Positions 15,465 to 23,952 of a stretch of DNA of 64,000 nt are shown piece by piece (position 1 is the first letter of the stretch; each line of letters begins with the position of its first letter). Origin of the DNA: Roseovarius mucosus DSM 17069 (GTDB taxonomy: Bacteria; Pseudomonadota; Alphaproteobacteria; Rhodobacterales; Rhodobacteraceae). The position numbers and the translations under genes are program-made. The notes below the pieces were generated by a model. That model was given only the letters and a program-made list of their open reading frames with translations, did no database searches and was not told the DNA's origin. Where the stretch lies: positions 344,947 to 408,946 of the forward strand of contig NZ_KN293980.1 of NCBI RefSeq assembly GCF_000768555.3. The letters are read 5' to 3'.

Positions 15465-16223
15465 ATGATTGCGGCACAGGTCAGGCGAATGGGTGGGGGG
15501 CACTGGTTGGTGCTGTTTTGCCTTATTCTCGGGGCTTGGGGTCTGCTTTACGCCATGGCGCTGCCGCAGGACTTGCGCGATGGCGCGGTGATTTTCGGGG
15601 CCGATTTCCTGCAAAGCCTGTGCATCGTGACCCCTGATGCGGCCGGATTTGGCCGGATCATCTTGATGTGGGCGCTGATGTCGGCGGCGATGATGGCACC
15701 CACGGCGCTTCCGGCCTTTGCCACTTATGAGGAGTTGAGCCACACTGGCGAGACGCGTTTCGGGTCATTGGTGGCGGGGTATCTGACGGTCTGGCTCGGG
15801 TTTTCGATCCTTGCGGCGGGGGCGCAAATGGCGCTCTTTCAGGCGGGGATGCTGACGGCATTTGGCGATAGCCGCTCTGGCGTTTTGTCGGCGGTGTTGC
15901 TGGCCGTGGCGGGGGTGTATCAGTTCAGCCCGGTCAAGGAGGCATGCCTGTCGAAATGCCGCCGCCCGCTGTCGTTCTTCATGCAGCATTGGGATGAAGG
16001 TGCGCTGCGTAACGGCGTGCGGTTGGGGTTGGTTTGTCTTGGCTGCTGTTGGGCGCTGATGGCGCTGGCCTTTGTCGGCGGGGTCATGAACCTTGCCTTC
16101 ATGGGGCTTGCGACTGTGATCATGGTCCTGGAGAAACTGCCTGATCTGGGCCGTTATCTGACCCGGCCCTTAGGGGGTGTGTTGATGGTGGCGTCGGTGT
16201 GGGTTCTGTTCACGTCAATCTGA
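15465..16223 (+). CDS. DUF2182 integral membrane protein
   Basis: From ATG 15465 (an in-frame GTG at 15444 would add 7 residues) the protein has 252 residues with about six or seven transmembrane helices. The first is HWLVLFCLILGAWGLLYAMA. The family signature MWALMSAAMMAPTALPAF is present, as is the YQFSPVKEACLSKCRRP motif with paired cysteines. DUF2182 proteins are described as predicted metal-binding membrane proteins of unknown function and often sit beside DUF1326, as here. It heads the operon that leads into dmdA, 16 bp before the DUF1326 gene. Confidence 0.88.
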   Translation: MIAAQVRRMGGGHWLVLFCLILGAWGLLYAMALPQDLRDGAVIFGADFLQSLCIVTPDAAGFGRIILMWALMSAAMMAPTALPAFATYEELSHTGETRFGSLVAGYLTVWLGFSILAAGAQMALFQAGMLTAFGDSRSGVLSAVLLAVAGVYQFSPVKEACLSKCRRPLSFFMQHWDEGALRNGVRLGLVCLGCCWALMALAFVGGVMNLAFMGLATVIMVLEKLPDLGRYLTRPLGGVLMVASVWVLFTSI

Positions 16224-16239
16224 GAGAGGAGGCCGTAAC

Positions 16240-16869
16240 ATGGCTCTGGATACATTGGGCACAGTGCCCTGGGCGATCAAGGGGGAGTTGATCCTCAACT
16301 GCAACTGCACGGTATTCTGCCCCTGCGTGGTCTCTTTGGGCAAACATGCGCCCACTGAGGGCTATTGTCAGGCATGGTCGGGCGTGCGCATCGACGAGGG
16401 CCATTATGGCGATGAGGATCTGAGCGGCCTCAACGTGGGTCTCATGCTGGAAATCCCCGGCCTGATGGCGCGTGGCAACTGGAAGGCGGCGGCCTTTATC
16501 GACGAGCGCGCGAGCGAGGATGCCTATGAGGCGCTGGTCAATATCTTTTCGGGCAAGGCACGCGGCACGACCGGCCTGTTCGGCGTGCTGGTCAGCGAGT
16601 TTCTGGGGGCAGAGCGCGCGCCGGTCATCTTCGAGACCGAAGGCAACGCGCGCCGCCTGATGGTGGGCAAGAAGATCCAAGGCGAGGTGGTGCCGGTGCC
16701 GGGCCACAAGGGCGAGGACATTGTCGTCACCAACACCGAATACTGGATGGGTCCGGATATCACCGTCGCCACCGCCACCAAGGGCCGGGTGCGCGCCTTT
16801 GGCCGGGTGTGGGATTTCGACGGGCGCAGCGCGGAAATCTGCCAGATTGATTGGAAAGGCCCGCGCTGA
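16240..16869 (+). CDS. DUF1326 domain protein
   Basis: This 209-residue soluble protein has the DUF1326 hallmark near its N-terminus, ILNCNCTVFCPCVVSLG (Cys at about residues 21, 23, 27 and 29), which could bind a metal. Conserved blocks such as GNWKAAAFIDERASEDAYEAL and NTEYWMGPDITVA follow. It has no signal peptide. It shares the operon with DUF2182 and its TGA overlaps the ATG of the DinB gene. The pair is widespread, but no biochemical role is known to me. Its place before dmdA makes a link to DMSP or methyl-group metabolism possible but unproven. Confidence 0.88.
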   Translation: MALDTLGTVPWAIKGELILNCNCTVFCPCVVSLGKHAPTEGYCQAWSGVRIDEGHYGDEDLSGLNVGLMLEIPGLMARGNWKAAAFIDERASEDAYEALVNIFSGKARGTTGLFGVLVSEFLGAERAPVIFETEGNARRLMVGKKIQGEVVPVPGHKGEDIVVTNTEYWMGPDITVATATKGRVRAFGRVWDFDGRSAEICQIDWKGPR

Positions 16870-17384
16870 TGCTCTTGGCGGCGGATCATGTGCGCCTGTT
16901 GGCGCGCTATAATGCGTGGCAGAACGCGCAAGTGATGCGCGCGGTGGATGGTGTGAGCCTGAAGCTCTTGACCGAGGATCACGGGGCCTTCTTCGGCTCG
17001 ATCCTCGGCACGCTCAATCACATCCTTTGGGCCGACCGTCTCTGGCTTCATCGGTTCGGGGCCAAGGTGGCTACCCCCGAGGGGAGCATGGAGGCGAGCA
17101 CCACGCTCACCCCAACAGGGGCCGCGTGGAGCGCGGAGCGGTTCGCCACCGATGGCGCGCTCCGTCTTTGGGCGCGCGATCTGCACAGCATTGACCTCAC
17201 CGGCGACCTCAGATGGTTTTCCGCCGTCAAGGGTGCGGAGGTCAGCCGCCCGATGGCGCTTTGCGTCACCCATTTTTTCAACCACCAGACCCATCACCGG
17301 GGGCAGGTCCACGCGATGCTGACGCGCGCAGGCCTTCCTGCGCCTGTCACCGACCTTGTATTCATGCCTGAGGAGGCCCAATGA
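16869..17384 (+). CDS. DinB/YfiT-like four-helix metalloprotein
   Basis: This 171-residue protein starts at ATG 16869 in a TGATG overlap with the DUF1326 stop. The DinB fold is shown by LLARYNAWQNAQVM at the N-terminus, the first metal His in GTLNHILWADRLWLHRF, and HFFNHQTHHRGQVHAML near the C-terminus, which together supply the His triad. DinB proteins are a large superfamily that includes thiol-dependent transferases (for example mycothiol- or bacillithiol-linked), so the exact activity cannot be read from sequence. The stop overlaps dmdA in ATGA, so it is coupled to the DMSP demethylase. Confidence 0.87.
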   Translation: MLLAADHVRLLARYNAWQNAQVMRAVDGVSLKLLTEDHGAFFGSILGTLNHILWADRLWLHRFGAKVATPEGSMEASTTLTPTGAAWSAERFATDGALRLWARDLHSIDLTGDLRWFSAVKGAEVSRPMALCVTHFFNHQTHHRGQVHAMLTRAGLPAPVTDLVFMPEEAQ

Positions 17385-18493
17385 ACGCTCCGCTTCTGTC
17401 CCCGTCGCGCCGGTTGCGCCGCACGCCATTTTCCCAAGGGGTCGAGGCGGCGGGTGTCAAGGCCTATACGGTCTATAACCACATGCTCTTGCCGACCGTA
17501 TTCCGCTCGGTCGAGGAGGATTATCGCCATTTGAAAGAGGCGGTGCAGGTCTGGGACGTGGCCTGCGAACGGCAGGTCGAACTGCGCGGTCCGGATGCAG
17601 GCCGGCTGATGCAGATGCTGACGCCGCGAGACCTGCGGGGTATGACGGCGGGCCAGTGTTTCTATGTGCCCATCGTCGATGAGACAGGCGGCATGCTCAA
17701 CGATCCGGTGGCGGTAAAACTGGCCGAGGATCGCTGGTGGATTTCGATTGCCGACAGTGACCTGCTCTATTGGGTCAAGGGTATCGTGCAGGGCTGGCGC
17801 CTGGATGTTCTGGTGGATGAGCCGGACGTGAGCCCGCTGGCCATTCAAGGTCCGCGCGCCGATGACCTGATGGCGGCGGTCTTTGGCGATGCGGTGCGCG
17901 ATGTGCGATTCTTCCGCTTTGGGCACTTTGATTTCCAAGGCCGGGATATGGTGATTGCGCGCTCTGGCTATTCCAAGCAAGGTGGGTTCGAGATCTATGT
18001 CGAGGGTGGCGAAATCGGCATGCCGCTCTGGAATGCGCTGATGGAGGCCGGCAAGAGCATGGATGTCCATGCAGGATGCCCCAATCTGATCGAGCGGATC
18101 GAGGGCGGATTGCTGAGCTATGGCAATGACATGACCGATGACAACACGCCGCATGAATGTGGTTTGGGCAAGTTTTGCAACACCCACACGGCGATTGGCT
18201 GTATCGGGCGCGATGCGCTGCTCCGTGTGGCCAAGGAAGGGCCGGTGCAGCAAATCCGTGCCATTGCCATCGAGGGGACAGCGGTGCCACCCTGTCGCGA
18301 GTGGTGGCCGGTTCTGTCCGACAAGGGGGATCGCGTCGGCAGGGTGAGTTCGGCAACATGGTCGCCGGATTTCGCCACCAACGTGGCCATTGGCATGGTG
18401 CGTATGACCCACTGGGATGCGGGCACGCAGTTGCGGGTGGTGACGCCCGAGGGAGAGCGGCGCGGCGTGGTGCAGGCGGGGTTCTGGGCCTGA
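17381..18493 (+). CDS. dmdA: Dimethylsulfoniopropionate (DMSP) demethylase
   Basis: This 370-residue enzyme of the GcvT/aminomethyltransferase fold moves a methyl group from DMSP to tetrahydrofolate, giving methylmercaptopropionate, the first step of the DMSP demethylation route. It closely follows the known roseobacter DmdA pattern. The N-terminus is RRTPFSQGVEAAGVKAYTVYNHMLLPT; then come VQVWDVACERQVE, GGMLNDPVAVKLA, SPLAIQGPRADDLMA, SKQGGFEIYVEG, IEGGLLSYGNDMT and HECGLGKFC. These blocks separate DmdA from ordinary glycine-cleavage T proteins. The next gene is acuI, the same pairing as in Ruegeria pomeroyi. The start overlaps the DinB stop. Confidence 0.93.
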   Translation: MNAPLLSPSRRLRRTPFSQGVEAAGVKAYTVYNHMLLPTVFRSVEEDYRHLKEAVQVWDVACERQVELRGPDAGRLMQMLTPRDLRGMTAGQCFYVPIVDETGGMLNDPVAVKLAEDRWWISIADSDLLYWVKGIVQGWRLDVLVDEPDVSPLAIQGPRADDLMAAVFGDAVRDVRFFRFGHFDFQGRDMVIARSGYSKQGGFEIYVEGGEIGMPLWNALMEAGKSMDVHAGCPNLIERIEGGLLSYGNDMTDDNTPHECGLGKFCNTHTAIGCIGRDALLRVAKEGPVQQIRAIAIEGTAVPPCREWWPVLSDKGDRVGRVSSATWSPDFATNVAIGMVRMTHWDAGTQLRVVTPEGERRGVVQAGFWA

Positions 18494-18500
18494 GAAGCGT

Positions 18501-18563
18501 GGGGGCGCTGCCCCCGCCGCCCGTGCCGGGCGGCCCCCCCGAGGTATTTTGGGCCAGATGAAG
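18501..18563. repeat. Hairpin pair plus conserved tail (intergenic repeat element)
   Basis: Between dmdA and acuI lie two perfect hairpins. The first has GGGGGC (18501-18506) with GCCCCC (18510-18515). The second has GCCGCCCG (18516-18523) with CGGGCGGC (18527-18534). They are followed by a tail at 18541-18563 containing GAGGTATTTTGGGCC. A variant of the tail occurs at 42035-42057 before fmt. It looks like an extragenic repeat family of this genome and may also attenuate transcription into acuI. Confidence 0.6.
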
Positions 18564-18601
18564 CGGGGCGTGGGCGTCCTGCAGGAAAGAGGAGTAGAGA
18601 A

Positions 18602-19594
18602 ATGTTCAAGGCATTGGTCGTCGAGAAGGACGCGGAGAGCGGCAAGACGCAGGCGGGGGTCAAGACCCTGACGCTGGACGATTTGCCCGAGGCCGAGGTG
18701 ACGGTAGCGGTCGAATATTCCACGGTGAATTACAAGGATGGCCTTTGCATCGGGCCGGGTGGCGGTCTGGTGCGCACCTATCCCCATGTGCCGGGAATTG
18801 ATTTCGCGGGCACGGTCGAGGCGAGCAATGATGCCCGCTACAAGCCGGGTGACAAGGTGGTCTTGACAGGCTGGCGCGTGGGTGAGGCGCATTGGGGCGG
18901 CTATTCCCAGAAGGCGCGGGTCAAAGCCGATTGGTTGGTGCCTTTGCCGGAGGGGCTGGATACGCGGGCCGCGATGGCGGTGGGCACCGCCGGGTTTACC
19001 GCGATGCTGGCGGTGATGGCGCTGGAGGATCACGGGCTGAAACCGGGGCATGGCGAGGTGCTGGTCACGGGCGCTGCAGGTGGTGTCGGATCAGTAGCCA
19101 CGGCCATTCTCGCGCATCTCGGGCATGAGGTGGCCGCCGTGACAGGGCGACCCGAGCAGGAGGGGTATCTGCGCGGGCTTGGGGCGAGCCGCATCGTGCC
19201 GCGCGAGGATCTCGCCGAGACGGTCAAGCGACCACTCGAGAGCGAGAACTGGACAGGCTGTGTCGATGCTGTTGGCGGCGCGATGCTGGCGCGGGTGCTG
19301 GGCCAGATGAAATACGGCGCAAGCGTCGCAGCCGTGGGCCTGGCGGGTGGCGCGAACCTGCCTGCCACGGTCATTCCGTTCCTGTTGCGCGGTGTCAACC
19401 TCCTAGGGATCGACAGTGTGATGCAGCCCTATGCCAACCGGCTTCGCGCATGGGAACGTATTGCTACGGATTTGCCGATGGACAAGCTGGAGGCGATGAT
19501 CACACCCGCCAAGCTGGAGGATCTGCCGCGCTTGGGCGCGGATATTCTCAAAGGACAGGTCAAAGGCCGGGTTGTGGTCGATCTGAACGCCTGA
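18602..19594 (+). CDS. acuI: Acrylyl-CoA reductase (NADPH)
   Basis: This 330-residue zinc-independent MDR-family oxidoreductase (YhdH type) reduces acryloyl-CoA to propanoyl-CoA, which clears the toxic acrylate branch of DMSP catabolism. The N-terminal block is YSTVNYKDGLCIGPGGG. HVPGIDFAGTV and GWRVGEAHWGGYSQKARV follow. The NADPH-binding loop is VTGAAGGVGSVATAIL, and GVNLLGIDSVM comes near the end. It follows dmdA by about 108 bp with its own GAGGAG ribosome site. The dmdA-acuI order is the classical roseobacter arrangement. Confidence 0.92.
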   Translation: MFKALVVEKDAESGKTQAGVKTLTLDDLPEAEVTVAVEYSTVNYKDGLCIGPGGGLVRTYPHVPGIDFAGTVEASNDARYKPGDKVVLTGWRVGEAHWGGYSQKARVKADWLVPLPEGLDTRAAMAVGTAGFTAMLAVMALEDHGLKPGHGEVLVTGAAGGVGSVATAILAHLGHEVAAVTGRPEQEGYLRGLGASRIVPREDLAETVKRPLESENWTGCVDAVGGAMLARVLGQMKYGASVAAVGLAGGANLPATVIPFLLRGVNLLGIDSVMQPYANRLRAWERIATDLPMDKLEAMITPAKLEDLPRLGADILKGQVKGRVVVDLNA

Positions 19595-19647
19595 GACTTG
19601 CCAAAGGCGGCGCCCCCCGCTAGCCATGGCTGGCGGGGGAGTGTGCT

Positions 19648-20163
19648 ATGACAGAACAGGCGGGCATCACCATCAGGCTGGCGCGCGAGGCGGATTTCGC
19701 AACGCTCTGGCCCATCGTGCGCGATGTGATCCGGGCGGGTGACACCTATGCCATCGAGCCGGGGCTGACCCGCGAAGCGGTGCGCGCGCTCTGGATGGAG
19801 GCGCCGCGCGCCACCTATGTGGCCGAACGTGGCGGCGAGGTTCTGGGCACCTACTATCTCAAGACCAATCAGGCCGGGGGTGGGGCGCATGTGTGCAACG
19901 CCGGGTACATGGTCGCCGAGGCCGCGCGCGGGCAGGGGATCGCACGGGCCATGTGCCTGCATTCGCAGGACGAGGCGCGCGAATTGGGCTATCTTGCGAT
20001 GCAGTTCAATTTCGTGGTCGAAACCAACCGGGGGGCGATCGCGCTATGGCAGAGCCTTGGGTTTGAAACCGTGGGACATCTGCCGCGCGCCTTTCGCCAT
20101 CCGCAGGCCGGATTGGTGGATGCGCGGGTCATGTATAAATGGTTGGGCGAGGCACCTGCGTAA
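19648..20163 (+). CDS. GNAT-family N-acetyltransferase
   Basis: This 171-residue GNAT protein has the acetyl-CoA-binding motif VAEAARGQGIARAMC (Q/RxxGxG/A pattern) near residues 88-102. The beta-strand NAGYMVAE comes before it and VVETNRGAIALWQSLGFETVG after it. The N-terminus ITIRLAREADFATLWPIVRD is typical. The substrate cannot be told from sequence. It lies 53 bp after acuI on the same strand and converges with the alpha/beta hydrolase gene, ending only 2 bp before that gene's stop. Confidence 0.88.
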   Translation: MTEQAGITIRLAREADFATLWPIVRDVIRAGDTYAIEPGLTREAVRALWMEAPRATYVAERGGEVLGTYYLKTNQAGGGAHVCNAGYMVAEAARGQGIARAMCLHSQDEARELGYLAMQFNFVVETNRGAIALWQSLGFETVGHLPRAFRHPQAGLVDARVMYKWLGEAPA

Positions 20164-20165
20164 GG

Positions 20166-20961
20166 TCACGCATGCAGGCTGAGAAACTGTGTGAGCCTGC
20201 CCGCAAAGCTCTGCGGGGCCTCGATGAGGCCCAGGTGGCGCAAACCGGGCAGGATGTGGCACTGGCTGCGGGTGATTTCCGAGGCGATGGCCTGAGCCAT
20301 GGCGGGGGTAGAGCCGCTGTCGTTTTCGCAGGTGACCACGAGGGCGGGCAGCGTCAGGGGCGGCTTGGGCCGGATCAATTCGGTCACACCCTCTGCCAAT
20401 ACCCGCCGATGCGCCGCATAGCTGGCGGGGTCGGTGGCGAGGACGGTTGCGCGGATGGACTCGACCTTTTCGGGGCTTGAGGCGCGGAACTCGGGGGGTG
20501 AACCACCGCTCCAGCGCAGCGTCTATCGTGGCAACCGGGCCGCCCGCTGCGGCATCGCGGGCCTGCGTCGCAACCCGCGCCTGAAGGTCGGGCGCGCGTT
20601 CATGGGGCGAGTTGAGAATGGCCAAGGCCGAGACACGGGCCGGGTGATCGAGCGCCGCGCGCCGGTTGATCATGCCGCCAAGCGAAAACCCCACGAGGGC
20701 CGCGTGCGGCAGGGCCAACCGGTCCATAAGGGTGACGAGTTGCTCTGACAGGATAGTCAGGGTGAGTGGGCGGATGTGCGGCGCGCTCTGACCATGGCCC
20801 GGCAGATCGTAGCTGAGCACGCGAAAATGACGCGCCAGAAGCGGCGCGATCACGCCCCATGTGCTGTGCCGTGATAGGCCAAGACCGTGGATCAGCACCA
20901 CGGCGGGGGCCTCCTCGGGGCCGCTCAGGTCATAGGCCGTACCCTCGGGCGTCCGCGCCAT
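20166..20961 (-). pseudogene. Alpha/beta hydrolase, frameshifted by one base (possible base-call error)
   Basis: The 5' part reads VVLIHGLGLSRHSTW (oxyanion His-Gly), then YDLPGHGQS and the nucleophile elbow VGFSLGGM, up to LERWFTP. The frame then changes. The C-terminal part, from LAEGVTELIRPKPPLTLPAL to GLRHLGLIEAPQSFAG (acidic and His catalytic residues), lies in another frame and ends at the TGA at 20166-20168. The switch is at a run of six G on the plus strand (20493-20498). Removing one base restores TPEFRASSPEKVESIRAT and an ordinary 260-residue hydrolase related to 3-oxoadipate enol-lactonases. It is 1 bp from the upstream amino acid synthesis family gene, with which it probably forms an operon. 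Confidence 0.75.
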
Positions 20962-21558
20962 TCAAACGCCCGCCGGATTGTCGACGTCATGGCCCATATC
21001 GCGCAGGTCCTCGTAGCGGTTGCCGATGCGGTGATGCGGATGGCCGCCAACCGACGCGCCGAGGGCGAGGATGATTTCATCCTCGGCGGGCGCGTCCGGC
21101 ACGGTGGTATGGATCGTCTGGTAATGCGAGCGCCGCCCGGCGTCGTCCTTGTCCATCAGGGGGATCATCAGGGATGTGCCCGCAGCACCGCGCGTATTGG
21201 TGAAGGCGAGATAGGTCTTGGCCTTGACCGCATCGCGGAACTGGTTGCCGAACCAGAGTGTATGCGTCAGCGCCATCGCATGTTCCAGCTCGCCCCCCAT
21301 GCCGACGACGCTGGCCTTGCCATAGCCTTCCAGACGGTCGCCGGTGACATCGAGGATCATGTCGGTCAGCAGACGGCCCAGAACCGGGCCCTGAGCGCGA
21401 ATTTCGGGGCCGAGGTCCTCGACATGGCCGCGCCCGAACCAGGGGTTGCGGATGATCGCCATGGCGGCGACGAGCAGCGTGGGATCGGCCACATCCTTGC
21501 CGCCTTCGCGGTGGGTGCGTTGCACGAGGGTGAGGCTGCGGCGAAGCTCTAGGGTCAT
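20962..21558 (-). CDS. Amino acid synthesis family protein (DUF1185 type)
   Basis: This 198-residue protein matches the family called amino acid synthesis (formerly DUF1185). Key blocks are AMAIIRNPWFGRGHVEDLG, KASVVGMGGELEHAMALTH, TKAYLAF-like KTYLAFTNTRGAAG and the end ALGASVGGHPHHRIGNRYEDL. The family's function is poorly defined despite its name. It is the first gene of a leftward pair with the alpha/beta hydrolase. It is divergent from a LysR regulator, which suggests that the regulator controls the pair. Confidence 0.82.
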   Translation of the reverse strand: MTLELRRSLTLVQRTHREGGKDVADPTLLVAAMAIIRNPWFGRGHVEDLGPEIRAQGPVLGRLLTDMILDVTGDRLEGYGKASVVGMGGELEHAMALTHTLWFGNQFRDAVKAKTYLAFTNTRGAAGTSLMIPLMDKDDAGRRSHYQTIHTTVPDAPAEDEIILALGASVGGHPHHRIGNRYEDLRDMGHDVDNPAGV

Positions 21559-21671
21559 GGGCTGTCCTTGGTTATCTGAGGCGGGCCGGGGGAAAGTGAC
21601 ACAAAGGGAGCATTCTTGAAAACGAATTGTTTTGCTGCAAACATGCGGAAAATTCGAATTGAGAGGGCTCG
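21559..21671. promoter_or_regulatory. LysR intergenic region with candidate LysR box
   Basis: This 113-bp divergent space contains ATTC...GAAT with an 8-bp spacer (21612-21627), which fits the T-N11-A LysR binding pattern. AT-rich sequence follows toward the LysR start. The gene order and spacing are those of a LysR gene facing its target operon. Confidence 0.4.
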
Positions 21672-22559
21672 ATGAACATCACCGCCTTGCAGACCTTTCT
21701 TGCCATCGTCGACACCGGCAATCTGGTGCGCGCCTCGCAAAAGTTGAACGTGACGCAGTCGACGGTCACGGCGCGCCTCAAGTCGCTGGAGGATGAGCTG
21801 GGTCAGCAGCTTCTCAATCGGCAGAAATCTGGCACGACCCTGACGCCGGCGGGCACCAAGCTGTTGCGCTATGCGCGGATCATGACCGGGCTGTGGCGGC
21901 AGGCGCGCTATGAGACGGGGTTGCCGGCGGGCCTCAGTTCGGTCTGCACATTCGGCTGTGATCGCGAGTTGTGGCACGGGCCGGGGCGGGCGTTTTTCGA
22001 CGGTGTTGTCCAGGGCCATCCCGATATGGCTGTCTCGGTGCAACAGGGCGGCGGGCGCGAGTTGGAGGAATGGTTGGCGGCGGGGTTGGTGGATGTGATC
22101 CTGACCTACGGAGCCTCGGCGCGGGGCAATCAGACGGTCTATGCGTTGCCGCCGGAAGAGTTGGTGCTTTACTCCGACCGCGAAGTGACCTCGATCCGGG
22201 CTGATCCCAAGTATATTTTCGTGGATCATGGCGAGGAGTATCGCCGCGCCCATGGTGAGACCTACCACGATGCAGGCATCGCGCGGGTGAGTTTCGACAG
22301 TTCATTTTGGGCGCTGCAATTCCTGCTGGAGCGGGGGGGATCGGCCTATCTGCCGCGTGCCCTCGCGGCGCCACTGGTGGCGGAGGGACGGCTTTATGAG
22401 TTGTGCGAGGCGCCGATCTATAGCCGCAAGAAGATGCTGGTGGTCAATGACAGTGCTGCGGCCAATTGGGACTGGTTCGCGCCCTTGGTGGGGGCGCTCA
22501 GGGCACGGTCGGCGGATTGGCTGGACCGTCCTGATCGCCGGTTTGTGATTCCGGGGTAG
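21672..22559 (+). CDS. LysR-family transcriptional regulator
   Basis: This 295-residue regulator has a winged helix-turn-helix at residues 1-62 (LQTFLAIVDTGNLVRASQKLNVTQSTVTARLKSLEDELG, given here only as the overall span). The usual LTPAGTKLLRYA linker helix follows, then a periplasmic-binding-like effector domain. It is divergent from the amino acid synthesis family gene and the frameshifted hydrolase, the probable targets. The effector is unknown. Its stop lies 25 bp before the convergent anti-sigma factor gene. Confidence 0.9.
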   Translation: MNITALQTFLAIVDTGNLVRASQKLNVTQSTVTARLKSLEDELGQQLLNRQKSGTTLTPAGTKLLRYARIMTGLWRQARYETGLPAGLSSVCTFGCDRELWHGPGRAFFDGVVQGHPDMAVSVQQGGGRELEEWLAAGLVDVILTYGASARGNQTVYALPPEELVLYSDREVTSIRADPKYIFVDHGEEYRRAHGETYHDAGIARVSFDSSFWALQFLLERGGSAYLPRALAAPLVAEGRLYELCEAPIYSRKKMLVVNDSAAANWDWFAPLVGALRARSADWLDRPDRRFVIPG

Positions 22560-22583
22560 GGACCTTGCCCCCGACGCGGCGCG

Positions 22584-23318
22584 CTATTTCAGCAAGGCGC
22601 GCTCCTCCTCGGGTGTCATCGGCTGGCCTGCGCCCGTGGAGGTGTAGAAGGCATCCAGCATTTCGAGGGATGAGGCGGGCGCGTATCCGGCCTCGGCCCC
22701 GGCGTTACCGGCCTGCGCCACGGCGAACTGCAACTGCCAATCGTCCTCCGCGCGACAGGCCACAGCGACATAGCTGCCGCCTGCGGGGTTTGACGCCTCA
22801 TATTCCCGGCAAAACTGGCCGGCTGCATCAGTAAAGGACGCCACCACCGTCAGGGCGGTGCCATTCGGCAATTGCGTGGCCTTGCCCGACGGCAAACTGT
22901 CCAATTGTTCTGTCATGGCCGTGTTGAAGGGCGCGCCAAGCGGGGCCTCGGCCCCGCCCGACAGCATCAGCCCCGCGCCCAGACCCACGGCAAGCGCAAG
23001 ACTGGCGGCAAGCGCCATCGGCTGCCAGCGTTTCGGTTCGGCGGGGGCGGGGGCGGCGCGAAGGGGCACGACATTGGTGATCTCTGGCGGCGCGCTGGCC
23101 TCGCCCATCGCGCGGATGCGCGCAACCAGCGCGTCGGACACTTGCGCCTCTGGCATATCCTGCATCGCCTGCCGTGCCAGATCTGCGGTCTCGACAAAAA
23201 GCGCGTAGCGTTCGGCCAAATCCACATCGGCGGCAATGCGCGCATACAGCGCCTCGGCCTGGGGTCCGGTGATCTCGCCATCGGCGAGGGCCATCAATCT
23301 GTCGTCGTCAATGTGCAT
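22584..23318 (-). CDS. Membrane anti-sigma factor of the adjacent ECF sigma
   Basis: This 244-residue protein opens with an anti-sigma-like helical domain (DDDRLMALADGEITGPQAEAL). It has one transmembrane helix near residues 100-122 (MALAASLALAVGLGAGLML) and a periplasmic C-terminal domain with two cysteines in FCREYEA and VACRAEDDW. This is the standard layout of a single-pass anti-sigma factor. It is the second gene of a leftward pair, 27 bp after the ECF sigma gene, and probably holds that sigma at the membrane until a cell-envelope signal arrives. Confidence 0.85.
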   Translation of the reverse strand: MHIDDDRLMALADGEITGPQAEALYARIAADVDLAERYALFVETADLARQAMQDMPEAQVSDALVARIRAMGEASAPPEITNVVPLRAAPAPAEPKRWQPMALAASLALAVGLGAGLMLSGGAEAPLGAPFNTAMTEQLDSLPSGKATQLPNGTALTVVASFTDAAGQFCREYEASNPAGGSYVAVACRAEDDWQLQFAVAQAGNAGAEAGYAPASSLEMLDAFYTSTGAGQPMTPEEERALLK

Positions 23319-23345
23319 CTGTTCGATCCTTCCCCTGACATGGGG

Positions 23346-23852
23346 TTAACGGCTGGAGACGCGATCTATTCCCACGGATTTTGCAAGCGCGAGACGGGCG
23401 CGGCTGAGGCGGCTCATCACGGTGCCTTGGGGAATGTCGAGCGTGGTGGCGGTTTCGGCATAGCTGAGCCCTTCTATGCAGACCAGATGCAGCACCATGC
23501 GCTGATCTTCGGGCAAGTGGTTCATGGCGTTGCGCACCGCGTTGAGGGTCAGGCGATCATCGGTCTGGGCGGCGCTGTCGATGGGGTCAGGTTGCGGGCT
23601 TTCGTGGATGTCCACCACCTCGCCGCGGGTGGCATCGCGGCGCAGCGTGTCGATCCAGGCATTGCGCAGGATGCGAAAGAGCCAAGATTGCAATTGGGTT
23701 GCGGGGTCAAACCGGTCGCGGGCGCGAAATGCCCGTTCTGCGGTGATCTGCACGAGGTCTTCGGCAAGATCGCCTTGACGGCACAGTGAGAGGGCAAATC
23801 GCTTGAGTGCGGGCAGCAGGGCCAAGACATCCTCGGTAAACTGGTCAGACAT
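23346..23852 (-). CDS. ECF-type RNA polymerase sigma factor
   Basis: This 168-residue sigma-70 family protein has region 2 (LLPALKRFALSLC ... DLAEDLVQITAERAF ... SWLFRILRNAWIDTLRR) and region 4 (LNHLPEDQRMVLHLV-like segment, YAETATTLDIPQGTVMSRLSRARLAL). There is no sigma 1 or 3 region, as expected for an ECF factor. It is co-directional with a membrane anti-sigma factor and divergent from a subtilisin-like protease, the likely first target. A GGAAT...CGTT promoter candidate faces the protease. Confidence 0.9.
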   Translation of the reverse strand: MSDQFTEDVLALLPALKRFALSLCRQGDLAEDLVQITAERAFRARDRFDPATQLQSWLFRILRNAWIDTLRRDATRGEVVDIHESPQPDPIDSAAQTDDRLTLNAVRNAMNHLPEDQRMVLHLVCIEGLSYAETATTLDIPQGTVMSRLSRARLALAKSVGIDRVSSR

Positions 23853-23880
23853 CGGTGAAAGGCCCTTGAAACAATCTACG

Positions 23881-23905
23881 GGAATAAAACCGGGGTTACA
23901 GCGTT
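23881..23905 (+). promoter_or_regulatory. Candidate ECF-type promoter of the protease gene
   Basis: GGAAT (23881-23885) and CGTT (23902-23905) are separated by exactly 16 bp. This resembles the GGAAC-N16/17-CGTT form of alphaproteobacterial ECF promoters. Start of transcription would fall near 23912, giving a leader of about 40 bases before the GTG at 23953. No experimental support. Confidence 0.4.
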
Positions 23906-23952
23906 TCCTCTAGCATGGCATGTTGATGCAGGGCGACAAAAGGAGAATTTCC

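Noticed and set aside
17294-19051. 585-codon frame antisense to dmdA and acuI
   Set aside because: Composition is typical of a reverse shadow and it covers two confidently identified genes.
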